Source: Arcobacter sp.
Lineage (GTDB): Bacteria > Acidobacteriota > Terriglobia > Bryobacterales > Bryobacteraceae
NCBI GenBank assembly: GCA_020723085.1
Contig: DYJN01000035.1
Span: forward strand, 1 to 41,160
Direction of reading: 5' to 3'
DNA length: 41,160 nucleotides
Shown: piece by piece, positions 16,076-22,917 of the stretch
How positions within the stretch are numbered: the stretch's first letter is position 1
How the letters are laid out: each line of letters starts with the position of its first letter
The notes under the pieces: generated by a model
Database searches by the model: none
Told to the model about the DNA's origin: nothing
Seen by the model: the letters and a program-made list of their open reading frames with translations, nothing else
Program-made: the position numbers and the translations under genes

Positions 16076-16951
16076 ATGAAGAGAGCGGTGGTCTTCGGGT
16101 GCGCCGGTCAGCTGGGAGTGGAGCTGGAGAGAGAGTTCCGTCAGAGGGGTTACGACGTCGCCGGCTGGGACCGCAGGCAGGTGGACATCACGAACGCGGA
16201 TGCTGTGGAGGGAGCGGTAGCCCGCATCAATCCCGACGTCGTGTTGAATGCCGCCGCCTACAATCAGGTCGACGTCGCCGAAAGCGAGCCGGGCGCCGCC
16301 TTTCAGGTGAACGCTCTGGCTGTGCGCAATATCGCGCTGGCATGCCGCCAAAGCGGCGCCCGGCTCGTTCACTACTCGACGGACTACGTATTTGATGGCG
16401 CGGCGGGAAGACCGTATGTGGAAACCGATGTGCCCCATCCGCTCGGCGCCTATGCCGTTTCCAAGCTGGCAGGCGAATATTACGCCAAGGCGTATCTCGA
16501 CGACGCGTTGGTCGTACGCACCTCGGGCGTCTTCGGGCTGGGCGGCTTGCAGACGGCGCGCGGCAATTTCATCGAGCTCATGCTGCGCCTGGCCCGCGAG
16601 GGCAAGACGATCCGCGTGGTCGAGGATCATACGGGCAGCCCGACCTACGCGCCCCTGCTGGCGGCGCGCACGGCGGATCTGGTGGAGCGCGGCGTGACCG
16701 GGGTCATCCACGTCGGCGGCGGCACGCCCATCAGCTGGTTCGATTTCGCGCGGATGATCTTCGCCGAAGCAGGCTACCAGCCCGACCTGCGTCCCACCAA
16801 CGATCGCGAGTATCGCACCCCAGCGCGCAGACCCAAGTATTCCGCCTTGTCGAACGAACGCATGGAGTCGCTGGGCTTGGCCCCCATGCCGCCGCTGGAA
16901 ACGGCCGTGCGCAGCTACCTGCAGTTGCGCAGCCGCATGGTGCCGGCGTAA
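16076..16951 (+). CDS. rfbD: dTDP-4-dehydrorhamnose reductase-like protein (RmlD)
   Basis: 291 aa short-chain dehydrogenase of the RmlD type, reducing dTDP-4-keto-L-rhamnose to dTDP-L-rhamnose with NAD(P)H for surface polysaccharide. The Rossmann motif is VVFGCAGQLGVELE, the catalytic Ser/Thr region is HYSTDYVFDG and the YxxxK pair is in LGAYAVSKLAGE. The downstream substrate half has VRTSGVFG and DHTGSPTY. The other rml genes are not in the window, so a related sugar-nucleotide reductase remains possible. It stands alone between the PilZ region and tRNA-Glu. Confidence 0.87.
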   Translation: MKRAVVFGCAGQLGVELEREFRQRGYDVAGWDRRQVDITNADAVEGAVARINPDVVLNAAAYNQVDVAESEPGAAFQVNALAVRNIALACRQSGARLVHYSTDYVFDGAAGRPYVETDVPHPLGAYAVSKLAGEYYAKAYLDDALVVRTSGVFGLGGLQTARGNFIELMLRLAREGKTIRVVEDHTGSPTYAPLLAARTADLVERGVTGVIHVGGGTPISWFDFARMIFAEAGYQPDLRPTNDREYRTPARRPKYSALSNERMESLGLAPMPPLETAVRSYLQLRSRMVPA

Positions 16952-17153
16952 GCCGCGCCCTCCCGTTGACCTGTTCCTGTCCGGGATCAGCTCGCAGCAG
17001 CCGGCCGCCTCTGGCGGCTGCCCGCCCGTGGTCTCCTCCCTCAGGTTCCTCTGACTCGGGTCACAACCTTCCCTCTTGACCCCTGTGGGGTTCGCAGCCC
17101 AGCACCGCCGGCGCCGCTCCCCTCCGGGAACTTTCGTGGCCCCATTCGCCGGT
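16952..17153. other. Intergenic region rfbD to tRNA-Glu promoter
   Basis: No gene was found. It holds two short hairpins: GCCGCC TCT GGCGGC at about 17009-17023, which lacks a U-tract, and CCCC TGT GGGG near 17080-17091. Either could mark the rfbD 3' end, but neither is a standard terminator. Confidence 0.35.
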
Positions 17154-17183
17154 TTGACCCGGCCTTCAGCCCCCCGCTAGAAT
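17154..17183 (+). promoter_or_regulatory. Promoter of tRNA-Glu
   Basis: TTGACC (17154-17159) and TAGAAT (17178-17183) with an 18 nt spacer; transcription would start about 30 nt before the mature tRNA. Confidence 0.7.
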
Positions 17184-17220
17184 GGGAGTGGCCGTGCCCG
17201 CCGGGGTGCGGCCCGTCCGC

Positions 17221-17298
17221 GTCCCCATCGTCTAGCCCGGCCTAGGACACCGCCCTTTCACGGCGATAACGCGGGTTCGAATCCCGCTGGGGACGCCA
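17221..17298 (+). tRNA. tRNA-Glu (anticodon TTC)
   Basis: The acceptor arm GTCCCCA pairs with TGGGGAC (17288-17294), the T arm is GCGGG TTCGAAT CCCGC, and the anticodon loop CTTTCAC has TTC at 17257-17259. The discriminator G and an encoded CCA (17296-17298) follow. Confidence 0.97.
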
Positions 17299-17501
17299 TA
17301 GCCCTCCCTTCGATCTCCCTCCGGCGCCCTTGCGCCCGCCTCGCGCACCGCCCCTCCCGCCAGAGTGCCGCCCCTATGGTGAGAATCCCGATGAAACAGG
17401 AAATTTCGAAACGAACCTAAGAGTCAATAACTGCCTTATTTTTCAATATCTTATATCGCTTATCCGGGCGCGCGGCCAGCCCTTTTTCCACAGGATGCCG
17501 G
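17299..17501. other. Intergenic region with AT-rich island after tRNA-Glu
   Basis: About 17385-17468 is markedly AT-rich, including TTATTTTTCAATATCTTATA, in sharp contrast to the GC-rich flanks. No ORF of convincing composition is present. It separates the tRNA from the lpxA 3' end and could be an old integration footprint, a promoter remnant or simply an untranscribed spacer. Confidence 0.4.
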
Positions 17502-18320
17502 TTACTCGAAGCGGAACCGCGCCCGCCCCTCATGCTCATGCGCGATGCCCCGCTTCGTCCCCCGCACAAACTCCACCATATGCCGGGCGTAAGGCGAATC
17601 CACCTCCCGCTCGATCCGCTCAAGCGCGTCCTTCAACTTCAGCTTCGACCGGTACAGCAGCCGGTACGCCCGCTTGATGGCGCTGATGTCGGCGCCTGTG
17701 AACCCCGCCCGCCGCAGCCCCACCACGTTCAGCCCCACCGGGCTGGCATACACGCCGCTGTATAGGAGGAATGGCGGCAGGTCCTGGTTCACCCGCACGC
17801 CGCCGCCGATCATTGCCAGCCGCCCGATGCGGCAATACTGATGCACCACCACGCAGCCGCTGACGAACGCCTGATCCTCCACCGTCACATGGCCTGCGAT
17901 CAGCGCGCAGCTTGCGATCACGGTGTTGTCGCCCACGGTCGCGTTGTGCGCGATGTGGCCCGAACTCATGATAAAGTTGCCGTCGCCCACCCGCGTCACG
18001 CTCTCCGGCGCCGTGCCGCGGCTGATGGTGAAGTGCTCGCGGATCTTGTTCCCGTTCCCGATCACCAGATAGCTGCGCTCGCCCGTGAAGTTCTTGTCGA
18101 ACGGGTCGGTCCCAAGCGCCGCCCCCGCGCTGATCTCGTTGTCGTCGCCGATCGCCGTCCAGCGCTTGACGAACACATACGGCTCGAGCACGCACCGCGC
18201 TCCGATCACCACGTCCTGCTCGATGACGCAGAACTCCCCGATCCGGGTCTGCGGACCGATCACCGCACCGGGGTGCACCTTCGCCGTGGGCGCGACATAG
18301 GCGGACGGATCAACGGGCAT
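17502..18320 (-). CDS. lpxA: Acyl-ACP:UDP-N-acetylglucosamine O-acyltransferase (LpxA)
   Basis: 272 aa left-handed beta-helix enzyme for the first step of lipid A synthesis in the cytoplasm. Hexapeptide repeats run from VAPTAKVHPGAVIGP to about residue 190; the catalytic His is in SGHIAHNATVG, and HFTISRGTA and VVHQYCRIG fit the family. A helical C-terminal domain follows (ISAIKRAYRLLYRSKLKLKD). It is divergent from lpxD, 44 bp apart, instead of the common lpxD-fabZ-lpxA order. ATG 18320 lies only nine bases past a TATTAT element, suggesting a leaderless transcript. Confidence 0.95.
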   Translation of the reverse strand: MPVDPSAYVAPTAKVHPGAVIGPQTRIGEFCVIEQDVVIGARCVLEPYVFVKRWTAIGDDNEISAGAALGTDPFDKNFTGERSYLVIGNGNKIREHFTISRGTAPESVTRVGDGNFIMSSGHIAHNATVGDNTVIASCALIAGHVTVEDQAFVSGCVVVHQYCRIGRLAMIGGGVRVNQDLPPFLLYSGVYASPVGLNVVGLRRAGFTGADISAIKRAYRLLYRSKLKLKDALERIEREVDSPYARHMVEFVRGTKRGIAHEHEGRARFRFE

Positions 18321-18326
18321 ACACTG

Positions 18327-18337
18327 GGTATAATACC
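18327..18337. promoter_or_regulatory. Palindromic bidirectional -10 element between lpxA and lpxD
   Basis: GGTATAATACC is a perfect 11-nt palindrome. On the plus strand it gives TATAAT (18329-18334), 30 nt before the lpxD ATG. On the minus strand it gives TATTAT (18335-18330), nine bases before the lpxA ATG. Either direction could fire, and use of one would exclude the other. No strong -35 was seen. Confidence 0.55.
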
Positions 18338-18364
18338 GGGCGGCAACGGAGAAACGAGGCGCGC

Positions 18365-19345
18365 ATGAGAGTCAGGGATATCGCCGAACGGCTCGGGCTC
18401 ACCTGGGAGGGCGACGGCGAGCGGGAAGTGCTGCGCGTGGCGCCGCTGGACACCGCCGGCTCGGGCGAGCTGGCTTTCGCCAACAGCCGCCGCGCCCTGC
18501 GCGACGCGCAGTCCTCCTCCGCCGGCTGCCTCCTCGTTCCGCTGGAGTTTCCGAACCCCGGCGGACGCACCCTGATCCGCGCGAAAGATCCGCGCGCCGC
18601 CTGCGCCAAAGTCATACCCTGGCTGCACCCCGTTCCGCAGCCGCCCCGGGGCATCCACCCCGCCGCCCTTATCGGCGCGGACTGCGACATCGCCGCCGGC
18701 GTCAGCATCGGCCCTCTCTGCGTCGTCGGCGATGGCGTCCGCATCGGCTCTGGCAGCGTGCTCTATCCCGGAGTGCACGTCTACCCGGGCGTCGAAATCG
18801 GCGAGCGCGCCGTCATCCACTCCGGCGCGGTCATCGGCGCCGACGGCTTCGGCTTTGTCTTCGAGGACGGCCGTTACAGCAAATTCCCGCAGGTCGGCCG
18901 GGTCGTGATCGGCAACGACGTCGAGATCGGCGCCAACTGCACCATTGACCGCGCCGCGCTCGGCGTCACTTCCATCGGCGACGGATCCAAGCTCGACAAC
19001 CTGGTTCACATCGCCCACAACTGCCGCATCGGCCGCCACGTCGTCATCGCCGCGCAGACCGGCTTGGCCGGCGGGACCGTCATCGAAGACTACGCCGTCA
19101 TCGGCGGCCAGGTCGGCATGGGCGACAACGTCACCGTCAAGTCCGGCGCCGTCGTCGGCTCAGGCGCGGGCATCCTCAGCTCGAAGGTCCTGCGCGGCGG
19201 CGAAGTCTGGTGGGGCACGCCCGCACGGCCCCTGAAAGAGTACCTCGAGACGCTCGCCAACGTCGGCCGCCTCCCTCAACTGCGGCGCGAAGTCGAAGAA
19301 CTCCGCCGCCGCCTGGAAGAACTGGAAAAACCGCGCGGCTCATGA
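18365..19345 (+). CDS. lpxD: UDP-3-O-acylglucosamine N-acyltransferase (LpxD)
   Basis: 326 aa. It adds the second, N-linked acyl chain in lipid A synthesis. An N-terminal uridine-binding domain (residues 1-100; GELAFANSRRAL) precedes the beta-helix of hexapeptide repeats (IHPAALIGADCDIAAGVSIG). The catalytic His region is LVHIAHNCRIGRHVVIAAQT, and PLKEYLETLANV and a coiled-coil tail end the protein. A GGAG lies upstream of the ATG. The stop overlaps the start of the MobB-like gene (ATGA). Confidence 0.95.
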   Translation: MRVRDIAERLGLTWEGDGEREVLRVAPLDTAGSGELAFANSRRALRDAQSSSAGCLLVPLEFPNPGGRTLIRAKDPRAACAKVIPWLHPVPQPPRGIHPAALIGADCDIAAGVSIGPLCVVGDGVRIGSGSVLYPGVHVYPGVEIGERAVIHSGAVIGADGFGFVFEDGRYSKFPQVGRVVIGNDVEIGANCTIDRAALGVTSIGDGSKLDNLVHIAHNCRIGRHVVIAAQTGLAGGTVIEDYAVIGGQVGMGDNVTVKSGAVVGSGAGILSSKVLRGGEVWWGTPARPLKEYLETLANVGRLPQLRREVEELRRRLEELEKPRGS

Positions 19346-19770
19346 GGATCATCGTCGGCGGCACGGGCAGGAAAACCGGCAAGACGTCGCTCGTCTGCCG
19401 CATCCTCGCCCTCAGCCCCGAACGCCGCTGGACCGCAGTCAAGGTTTCGCACCATGCCCCCGCCGCGGGCGCGCCCTTTGAGCTGATCGAAGAGACCCAG
19501 GCGGGCCCGTCCGGCGACACCCGCCGCTATCTCGCCGCCGGCGCCGCCCGCGCCTTCTGGCTGCGCGGCGATTTCGATCAGGGCCTTCCCGCGCTGCGCG
19601 CTCTGCTCGGCGCCTGCGAAAACTGGATCGTCGAATCCACCCGCGCCGCCCGCCGGGTCGAAGCCGATCTCGTGCTCATCGCGGGCGGCCCGTCCTTGCC
19701 GGACGAGGACGCCTTAACTGCCCTGCTCCGCGGCGGGCAGCCGGATCGAAAGCGCGAGCCGCTCCGCTGA
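19342..19770 (+). CDS. MobB-like P-loop NTPase, function unknown
   Basis: 142 aa. The Walker A sequence GGTGRKTGKTSLVCRIL is at residues 6-22. VKVSHHAP, DTRRYLAAGAARAFWL and VLIAGGPSLPDED resemble MobB (molybdopterin-guanine dinucleotide biosynthesis protein B) and related small GTP-binding proteins. Its ATG overlaps the lpxD stop, so it is translationally coupled to lipid A synthesis, an unusual partner for MobB. Its last 57 bp overlap the end of the convergent kinase-like gene. The NTPase fold is likely; the biological role is open. Confidence 0.7.
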   Translation: MRIIVGGTGRKTGKTSLVCRILALSPERRWTAVKVSHHAPAAGAPFELIEETQAGPSGDTRRYLAAGAARAFWLRGDFDQGLPALRALLGACENWIVESTRAARRVEADLVLIAGGPSLPDEDALTALLRGGQPDRKREPLR

Positions 19771-20382
19771 ATCTTCGGCCTGCACTTCAAACGCGCCCCC
19801 GGCAGCCGCCAGAAACCTCCCCAGAAAGCCGCGCTCGGAAGCCGCTTTCAGCATCCTTGCCGCGCCGCGCGCATCCTCGCAGCCTTCGGCCAAGATCCGC
19901 GCCGCAATCCAGCCCTGCCCGCCCTCCACACCCGCATGGATGGGATCATGACAGCCGGCCACGTCGCGGAAAAACGCCACCACGTGCCAGACGAGGCGCG
20001 GCAGCGTCTCGGGCGCCAGCACCCACGCCTCGGACTCCAGATGGAGGTCGAGCACCGCTTCGTCTTCCGCCAGCATCCGCCGGCTCACGTCCTGCAGCAC
20101 CGCCGCCAGCGAGTGCGCCGTCCGCGCCGGTGGCTGAGCCATCGCGCACAGCTCCGCATCGTCCAGCAGCCAGCTTGCATGTTGCACCATCGCCCGCAGG
20201 CGGCGGCAGTGCGGAATCAGGTCCGGCCGCGCCTCGCTCACTACCATGTCGAGATAGTATGCCGCCGACTCGATGCCCGACAGCGGCTGCCGCAGTTCGT
20301 GAGTCAGATGGCGGATCAGCCCCGCCGCGTCCGGCAGTTCTGTCTCAGCGTTTTGCAGCGGCGCGGATCCGGCAGGCTGCAT
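19714..20382 (-). CDS. Histidine-kinase-like protein without a recognisable ATP site
   Basis: 222 aa from ATG 20382. It has a HisKA-like dimerisation helix with a candidate phospho-His: LIRHLTHELRQPLSGIESAA. The following 130 residues have the length of a HATPase domain, but no N box, DxGxG or GxGLG motifs could be found, only a degenerate end (FLGRFLAAAGGAFEVQAED). It may be a histidine phosphotransfer protein of the type with a pseudo-ATPase domain, or a dead kinase. It follows the CDF gene by 32 bp, so a metal-response link is possible. No sensor domain is present. Confidence 0.65.
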   Translation of the reverse strand: MQPAGSAPLQNAETELPDAAGLIRHLTHELRQPLSGIESAAYYLDMVVSEARPDLIPHCRRLRAMVQHASWLLDDAELCAMAQPPARTAHSLAAVLQDVSRRMLAEDEAVLDLHLESEAWVLAPETLPRLVWHVVAFFRDVAGCHDPIHAGVEGGQGWIAARILAEGCEDARGAARMLKAASERGFLGRFLAAAGGAFEVQAEDSAERLALSIRLPAAEQGS

Positions 20383-20414
20383 GACGGACTCCCCAAGCAG
20401 AATAGCATCCGCCG

Positions 20415-21329
20415 TCAGCGCGGGTGTTCGCGCGAATGGCGCTCGTCGTGATCCTCGGCCGCTTCCAGATGTGTGATCATCTCCACCGGGCTGCCGAAGC
20501 CCCTTTCGAGCGCCTCCTCGATCAGCGTCGCCGTATGATGCGCCGAGCCGAGGCTTGTCGCATACGGGAAGATCAGGTGCGCCTCGACGAGGAACCGCCC
20601 TCCCGTCGTGCGCAGCCGCAGTCCGTGATAGCCGATCCCGTGCTCTTTCGTCAGGCCGTCCAGCGCCCCGCGCAGCCGCCGCTCGACCTCCGGATCGGCG
20701 TAATCGAGCAGCCCCAGTGCGCTGCGCCACACGAGCTGCGCGCCCGACCACAGGATCTGCAGCGCCACCAGCATCGCCACGATCGGATCGAACGGCTTCC
20801 ATCCGGTGACGATCACGAGCGCTACACCTACAAACGCCGCCACGCTGGTGATGCAGTCGGTCAGGACATGCTTGCCGTTGGCTTCGAGGATCAGGGAGTG
20901 GTGCTTCCGTCCCGTGCGGATCAGATGCCAGCCGAGCCCGCCGTTGATCAGCCCCAGCGCCAGCGTGATGCCCGCCCCCGCCGTCAGGCGCTGCAACGGC
21001 AGCCCCTGCCGCCACTGGTAAATCGAAGTGACGAGGATCGAGACCGCCGCCGCCGCGATCAGAGCCCCCTCGAATCCGGCGGAGAAGAACGCGATGCGGT
21101 CCAGCCCGTAGTGATACCGCCCCCCCGCGGGACGCCGGCTGAGCCGCAGCGCGAAGGCGGCGAAGCCGACCGCCGCCACATGCACCACGCTCTCGATGGC
21201 GTCGGAGAAGATCGATGACGAATTGGTGAGATACCACGCCGCCGCCTTGCCCGCCAGCATCAGCGCGCCCACGGTGAGAGACAGCCGCATGGCCAGCGCC
21301 GGCGCCGCGCCCTGGTGCGAGTGGTCCAC
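20415..21329 (-). CDS. Cation diffusion facilitator (CDF) metal exporter
   Basis: 304 aa. CDF proteins exchange Zn, Fe, Mn or Co for protons at the inner membrane. It has SLTVGALMLAGKAAAWYLT then SSIFSDAIESVVHVAA (metal-site Asp in SDAIES), the second site GKHVLTDCITSVAAFVG (His and Asp present), and a cytoplasmic C-terminal domain (ERRLRGALDG, VEAHLIFPYATSL) with a His-rich end. Six membrane segments are visible. The His-rich ends suggest Zn or Co. It is 30 bp after the methyltransferase gene and precedes the kinase-like gene. Confidence 0.88.
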   Translation of the reverse strand: MDHSHQGAAPALAMRLSLTVGALMLAGKAAAWYLTNSSSIFSDAIESVVHVAAVGFAAFALRLSRRPAGGRYHYGLDRIAFFSAGFEGALIAAAAVSILVTSIYQWRQGLPLQRLTAGAGITLALGLINGGLGWHLIRTGRKHHSLILEANGKHVLTDCITSVAAFVGVALVIVTGWKPFDPIVAMLVALQILWSGAQLVWRSALGLLDYADPEVERRLRGALDGLTKEHGIGYHGLRLRTTGGRFLVEAHLIFPYATSLGSAHHTATLIEEALERGFGSPVEMITHLEAAEDHDERHSREHPR

Positions 21330-21359
21330 AAGCAGAATTCTAGCCGAGCGGCGCGGCCG

Positions 21360-21953
21360 CTACTTCTTCCAGGAGATCGAGAGCCCCTGCACCGATTCGG
21401 CCAGGAACTCCGTGCGCACCGCCGGGTCCGTCCGGATGCGCTCGAGAAACGGCCGCAGCTCGAATGCGGCGTTGCGCGTGTTGTGCGCCAGAATCACGCC
21501 GCCGCGGCGCACCTTCGGCAGCGCGAGCTCGTAGTAGCGCAGGTAGTCCGGCTTCCAGGCGTCGATGAGCACGATGTCGAACGGACCCTCGATGCGCGCC
21601 ACTTCCGTCAACGCATTGGCCAGCCGCGCTTCGACGACATCGCTGACGCCCATCGCCGCGAAGTTCTTCAGCGCCTCCGCGTGGCGTCCGGGATCGATCT
21701 CGATCGTGATCAGGCGGCCGCCCGTCTTCTTCAGCGCCATCGCGAACCAGCCGCCCGAGTACCCTGTCGACGTGCCGATCTCGAGCACGCGCCGCGCCTT
21801 CAACTCGAGCGTCAGGCGGTAGAAGAACTGCGCGTCCGCCGGATCGACGCTCATGTTGCGGCGGGCGTCTTTCCGCATGGACTCAAGCACCGCACGGGCG
21901 CGCTGTTCGGAATACGGTCCGGCCAGAAGGGAGACGAGCAGCAGCAGGATCAT
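21360..21953 (-). CDS. Class I SAM-dependent O-methyltransferase
   Basis: 197 aa of the COMT/methyltransferase 3 type. The SAM-binding motif is RRVLEIGTSTGYSGGWFA, with the acidic residue in ITIEIDPGRHAEAL, then FDIVLIDAWKPDYLRYYE and RGGVILAHNTRNA. The N-terminus MILLLLVSLLAGPYSEQ resembles a signal peptide or anchor, so the enzyme may be exported or membrane-attached, which is unusual for a SAM enzyme. A strong hairpin ends seven bases before the ATG. The substrate is unknown. Confidence 0.85.
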   Translation of the reverse strand: MILLLLVSLLAGPYSEQRARAVLESMRKDARRNMSVDPADAQFFYRLTLELKARRVLEIGTSTGYSGGWFAMALKKTGGRLITIEIDPGRHAEALKNFAAMGVSDVVEARLANALTEVARIEGPFDIVLIDAWKPDYLRYYELALPKVRRGGVILAHNTRNAAFELRPFLERIRTDPAVRTEFLAESVQGLSISWKK

Positions 21954-21956
21954 TGG

Positions 21957-21985
21957 AAAGCAGGGCCGCCGGGGCCCTGCCTTTT
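21957..21985. terminator. Terminator-like hairpin between the rhodanese remnant and the methyltransferase gene
   Basis: GCAGGGCC (21960-21967), loop GCCGG, GGCCCTGC (21973-21980): a perfect 8-bp stem. It is followed by CTTTT on the plus strand and TTTCC on the minus strand. It would end the upstream minus-strand unit or regulate methyltransferase initiation. Confidence 0.45.
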
Positions 21986-21997
21986 ACAGTATCAGCC

Positions 21998-22298
21998 CTA
22001 GGGGCCGATGCCGCCGCACAGGTTGCACACTACGCGGAAGCCCATCTGGCGCAGCAGGCGGCGGGCGGTGGCGGAACGCATGCCGCTCCTGCAATGCACG
22101 AGGACGGGGCGCGAAGGGTCGAGCCGGTGCGGATGGCGCGGCAGCGCCCAGCGGAATGTGCGGCCTGCCGGGGATCGGGCGCTCAAGCCGCTTCTGCGCC
22201 TCGCGCACGTCCATGAATTGCACGTCCGGGTTCCGCCCGATCAGGCTTTTTGCCTGGCAAGGAGACAGTTCAGCGATCCTCTGCCTCTTCTGCTGCAA
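21998..22298 (-). pseudogene. Frameshifted single-domain rhodanese
   Basis: Two frames together make one rhodanese. The first holds ELSPCQAKSLIGRNP, VQFMDVREAQKR and GRPHIPLG. The second continues LPRHPHRLDPSRPVLVHCRSG (the first residue of this stretch abuts the break), with the active-site Cys in HCRSGMRS, and ends NLCGGIGP. They are joined only by a frame change near 22139-22147; a lost GC from a GC repeat explains it. No ATG is suitable; a TTG at 22298 is possible, and the gene would overlap the M67 gene's end. It is either a recent pseudogene or a sequencing error, since both halves are well conserved. Confidence 0.7.
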
Positions 22299-22734
22299 TG
22301 TCCGGCAGCCCGGCGACGCCTTCCACAAGCACCGCTTCTTCCGAGGCTTCGCCGTCATTGCTCATCCGCCACGAGCGGGCTTCTGCAAACGAGCCGGCGC
22401 GGAAGGCGAGGATCAGGTTCGATACGTGCGGGTGCGCCTGCCGGCGGTCTTCTTCCGACATCGCGGCGCCGCCATTGTGGTGCGAGTGATAAAAGCCGAG
22501 AATTTCGAGTCCGGCTTCGCGCGCCTCCCGCTGCACGGCGATCTGCTCTTCCGGGTCGATAAGGAAATGTTTCCGCCGGTCGCCCGGGTGGACGTTGCGG
22601 CAGGGCGCGGCGAGCCGCACCTCCCGCCGCGCGCCGCTCTGCCGCCCCACAAGAATGCCGCAGGCCTCTTCCGGCGCCGCTGCGCGGGCGTGGGTGATCA
22701 CGGCCTTCCACGCTTTCCCACGGACGCGCAGCAT
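22270..22734 (-). CDS. M67/JAMM metalloprotease-like protein
   Basis: 154 aa. The JAMM zinc motif HxH-x7-S-x2-D is complete in FYHSHHNGGAAMSEED; the upstream Glu is in PEEACGILVG. Bacterial relatives (Mec-type) cleave sulfur-carrier ubiquitin-like proteins from amino-acid adducts during cysteine or cofactor synthesis. ATG 22734 is six bases after a TACAGT element, suggesting a leaderless transcript; longer starts upstream extend into low-quality sequence. It overlaps the rhodanese remnant, which would also suit sulfur transfer. No ThiS/MoaD-like gene lies in the window. Confidence 0.85.
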   Translation of the reverse strand: MLRVRGKAWKAVITHARAAAPEEACGILVGRQSGARREVRLAAPCRNVHPGDRRKHFLIDPEEQIAVQREAREAGLEILGFYHSHHNGGAAMSEEDRRQAHPHVSNLILAFRAGSFAEARSWRMSNDGEASEEAVLVEGVAGLPDIAAEEAEDR

Positions 22735-22917
22735 ACCTGCACTGTAGCGTGGCCGGAACCCCGTCCGCCGCGCCGGGAGGCGTCGAACGCGGCCGCCAGA
22801 TGCAGCCCGTAGCTGCGGGCAACCGGGCATCTCCCCGCGGCGGGCTGAAGCCTCTTCCATTCCCGCCGCCCTGCGGGTTCACGCCTTATCCACAGACATT
22901 TCCACAGGCTGTGAAAA
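22735..22917. other. Intergenic region between M67 and hflX genes with a DnaA-box-like site
   Basis: No gene was found. TTATCCACA, a perfect match to the DnaA-box consensus, lies at 22886-22894, and a related TTTCCACAG follows at about 22900-22908. This is just beyond the hflX stop. Confidence 0.4.

Noticed and set aside
17003-17023. GCCGCC-TCT-GGCGGC hairpin as rfbD terminator
   Set aside because: Stem is short and no U-tract follows; kept only as a note in the spacer entry.
22886-22908. Replication origin
   Set aside because: Only one perfect DnaA box and one near-match, no AT-rich unwinding region and no dnaA, dnaN or gyr genes nearby.
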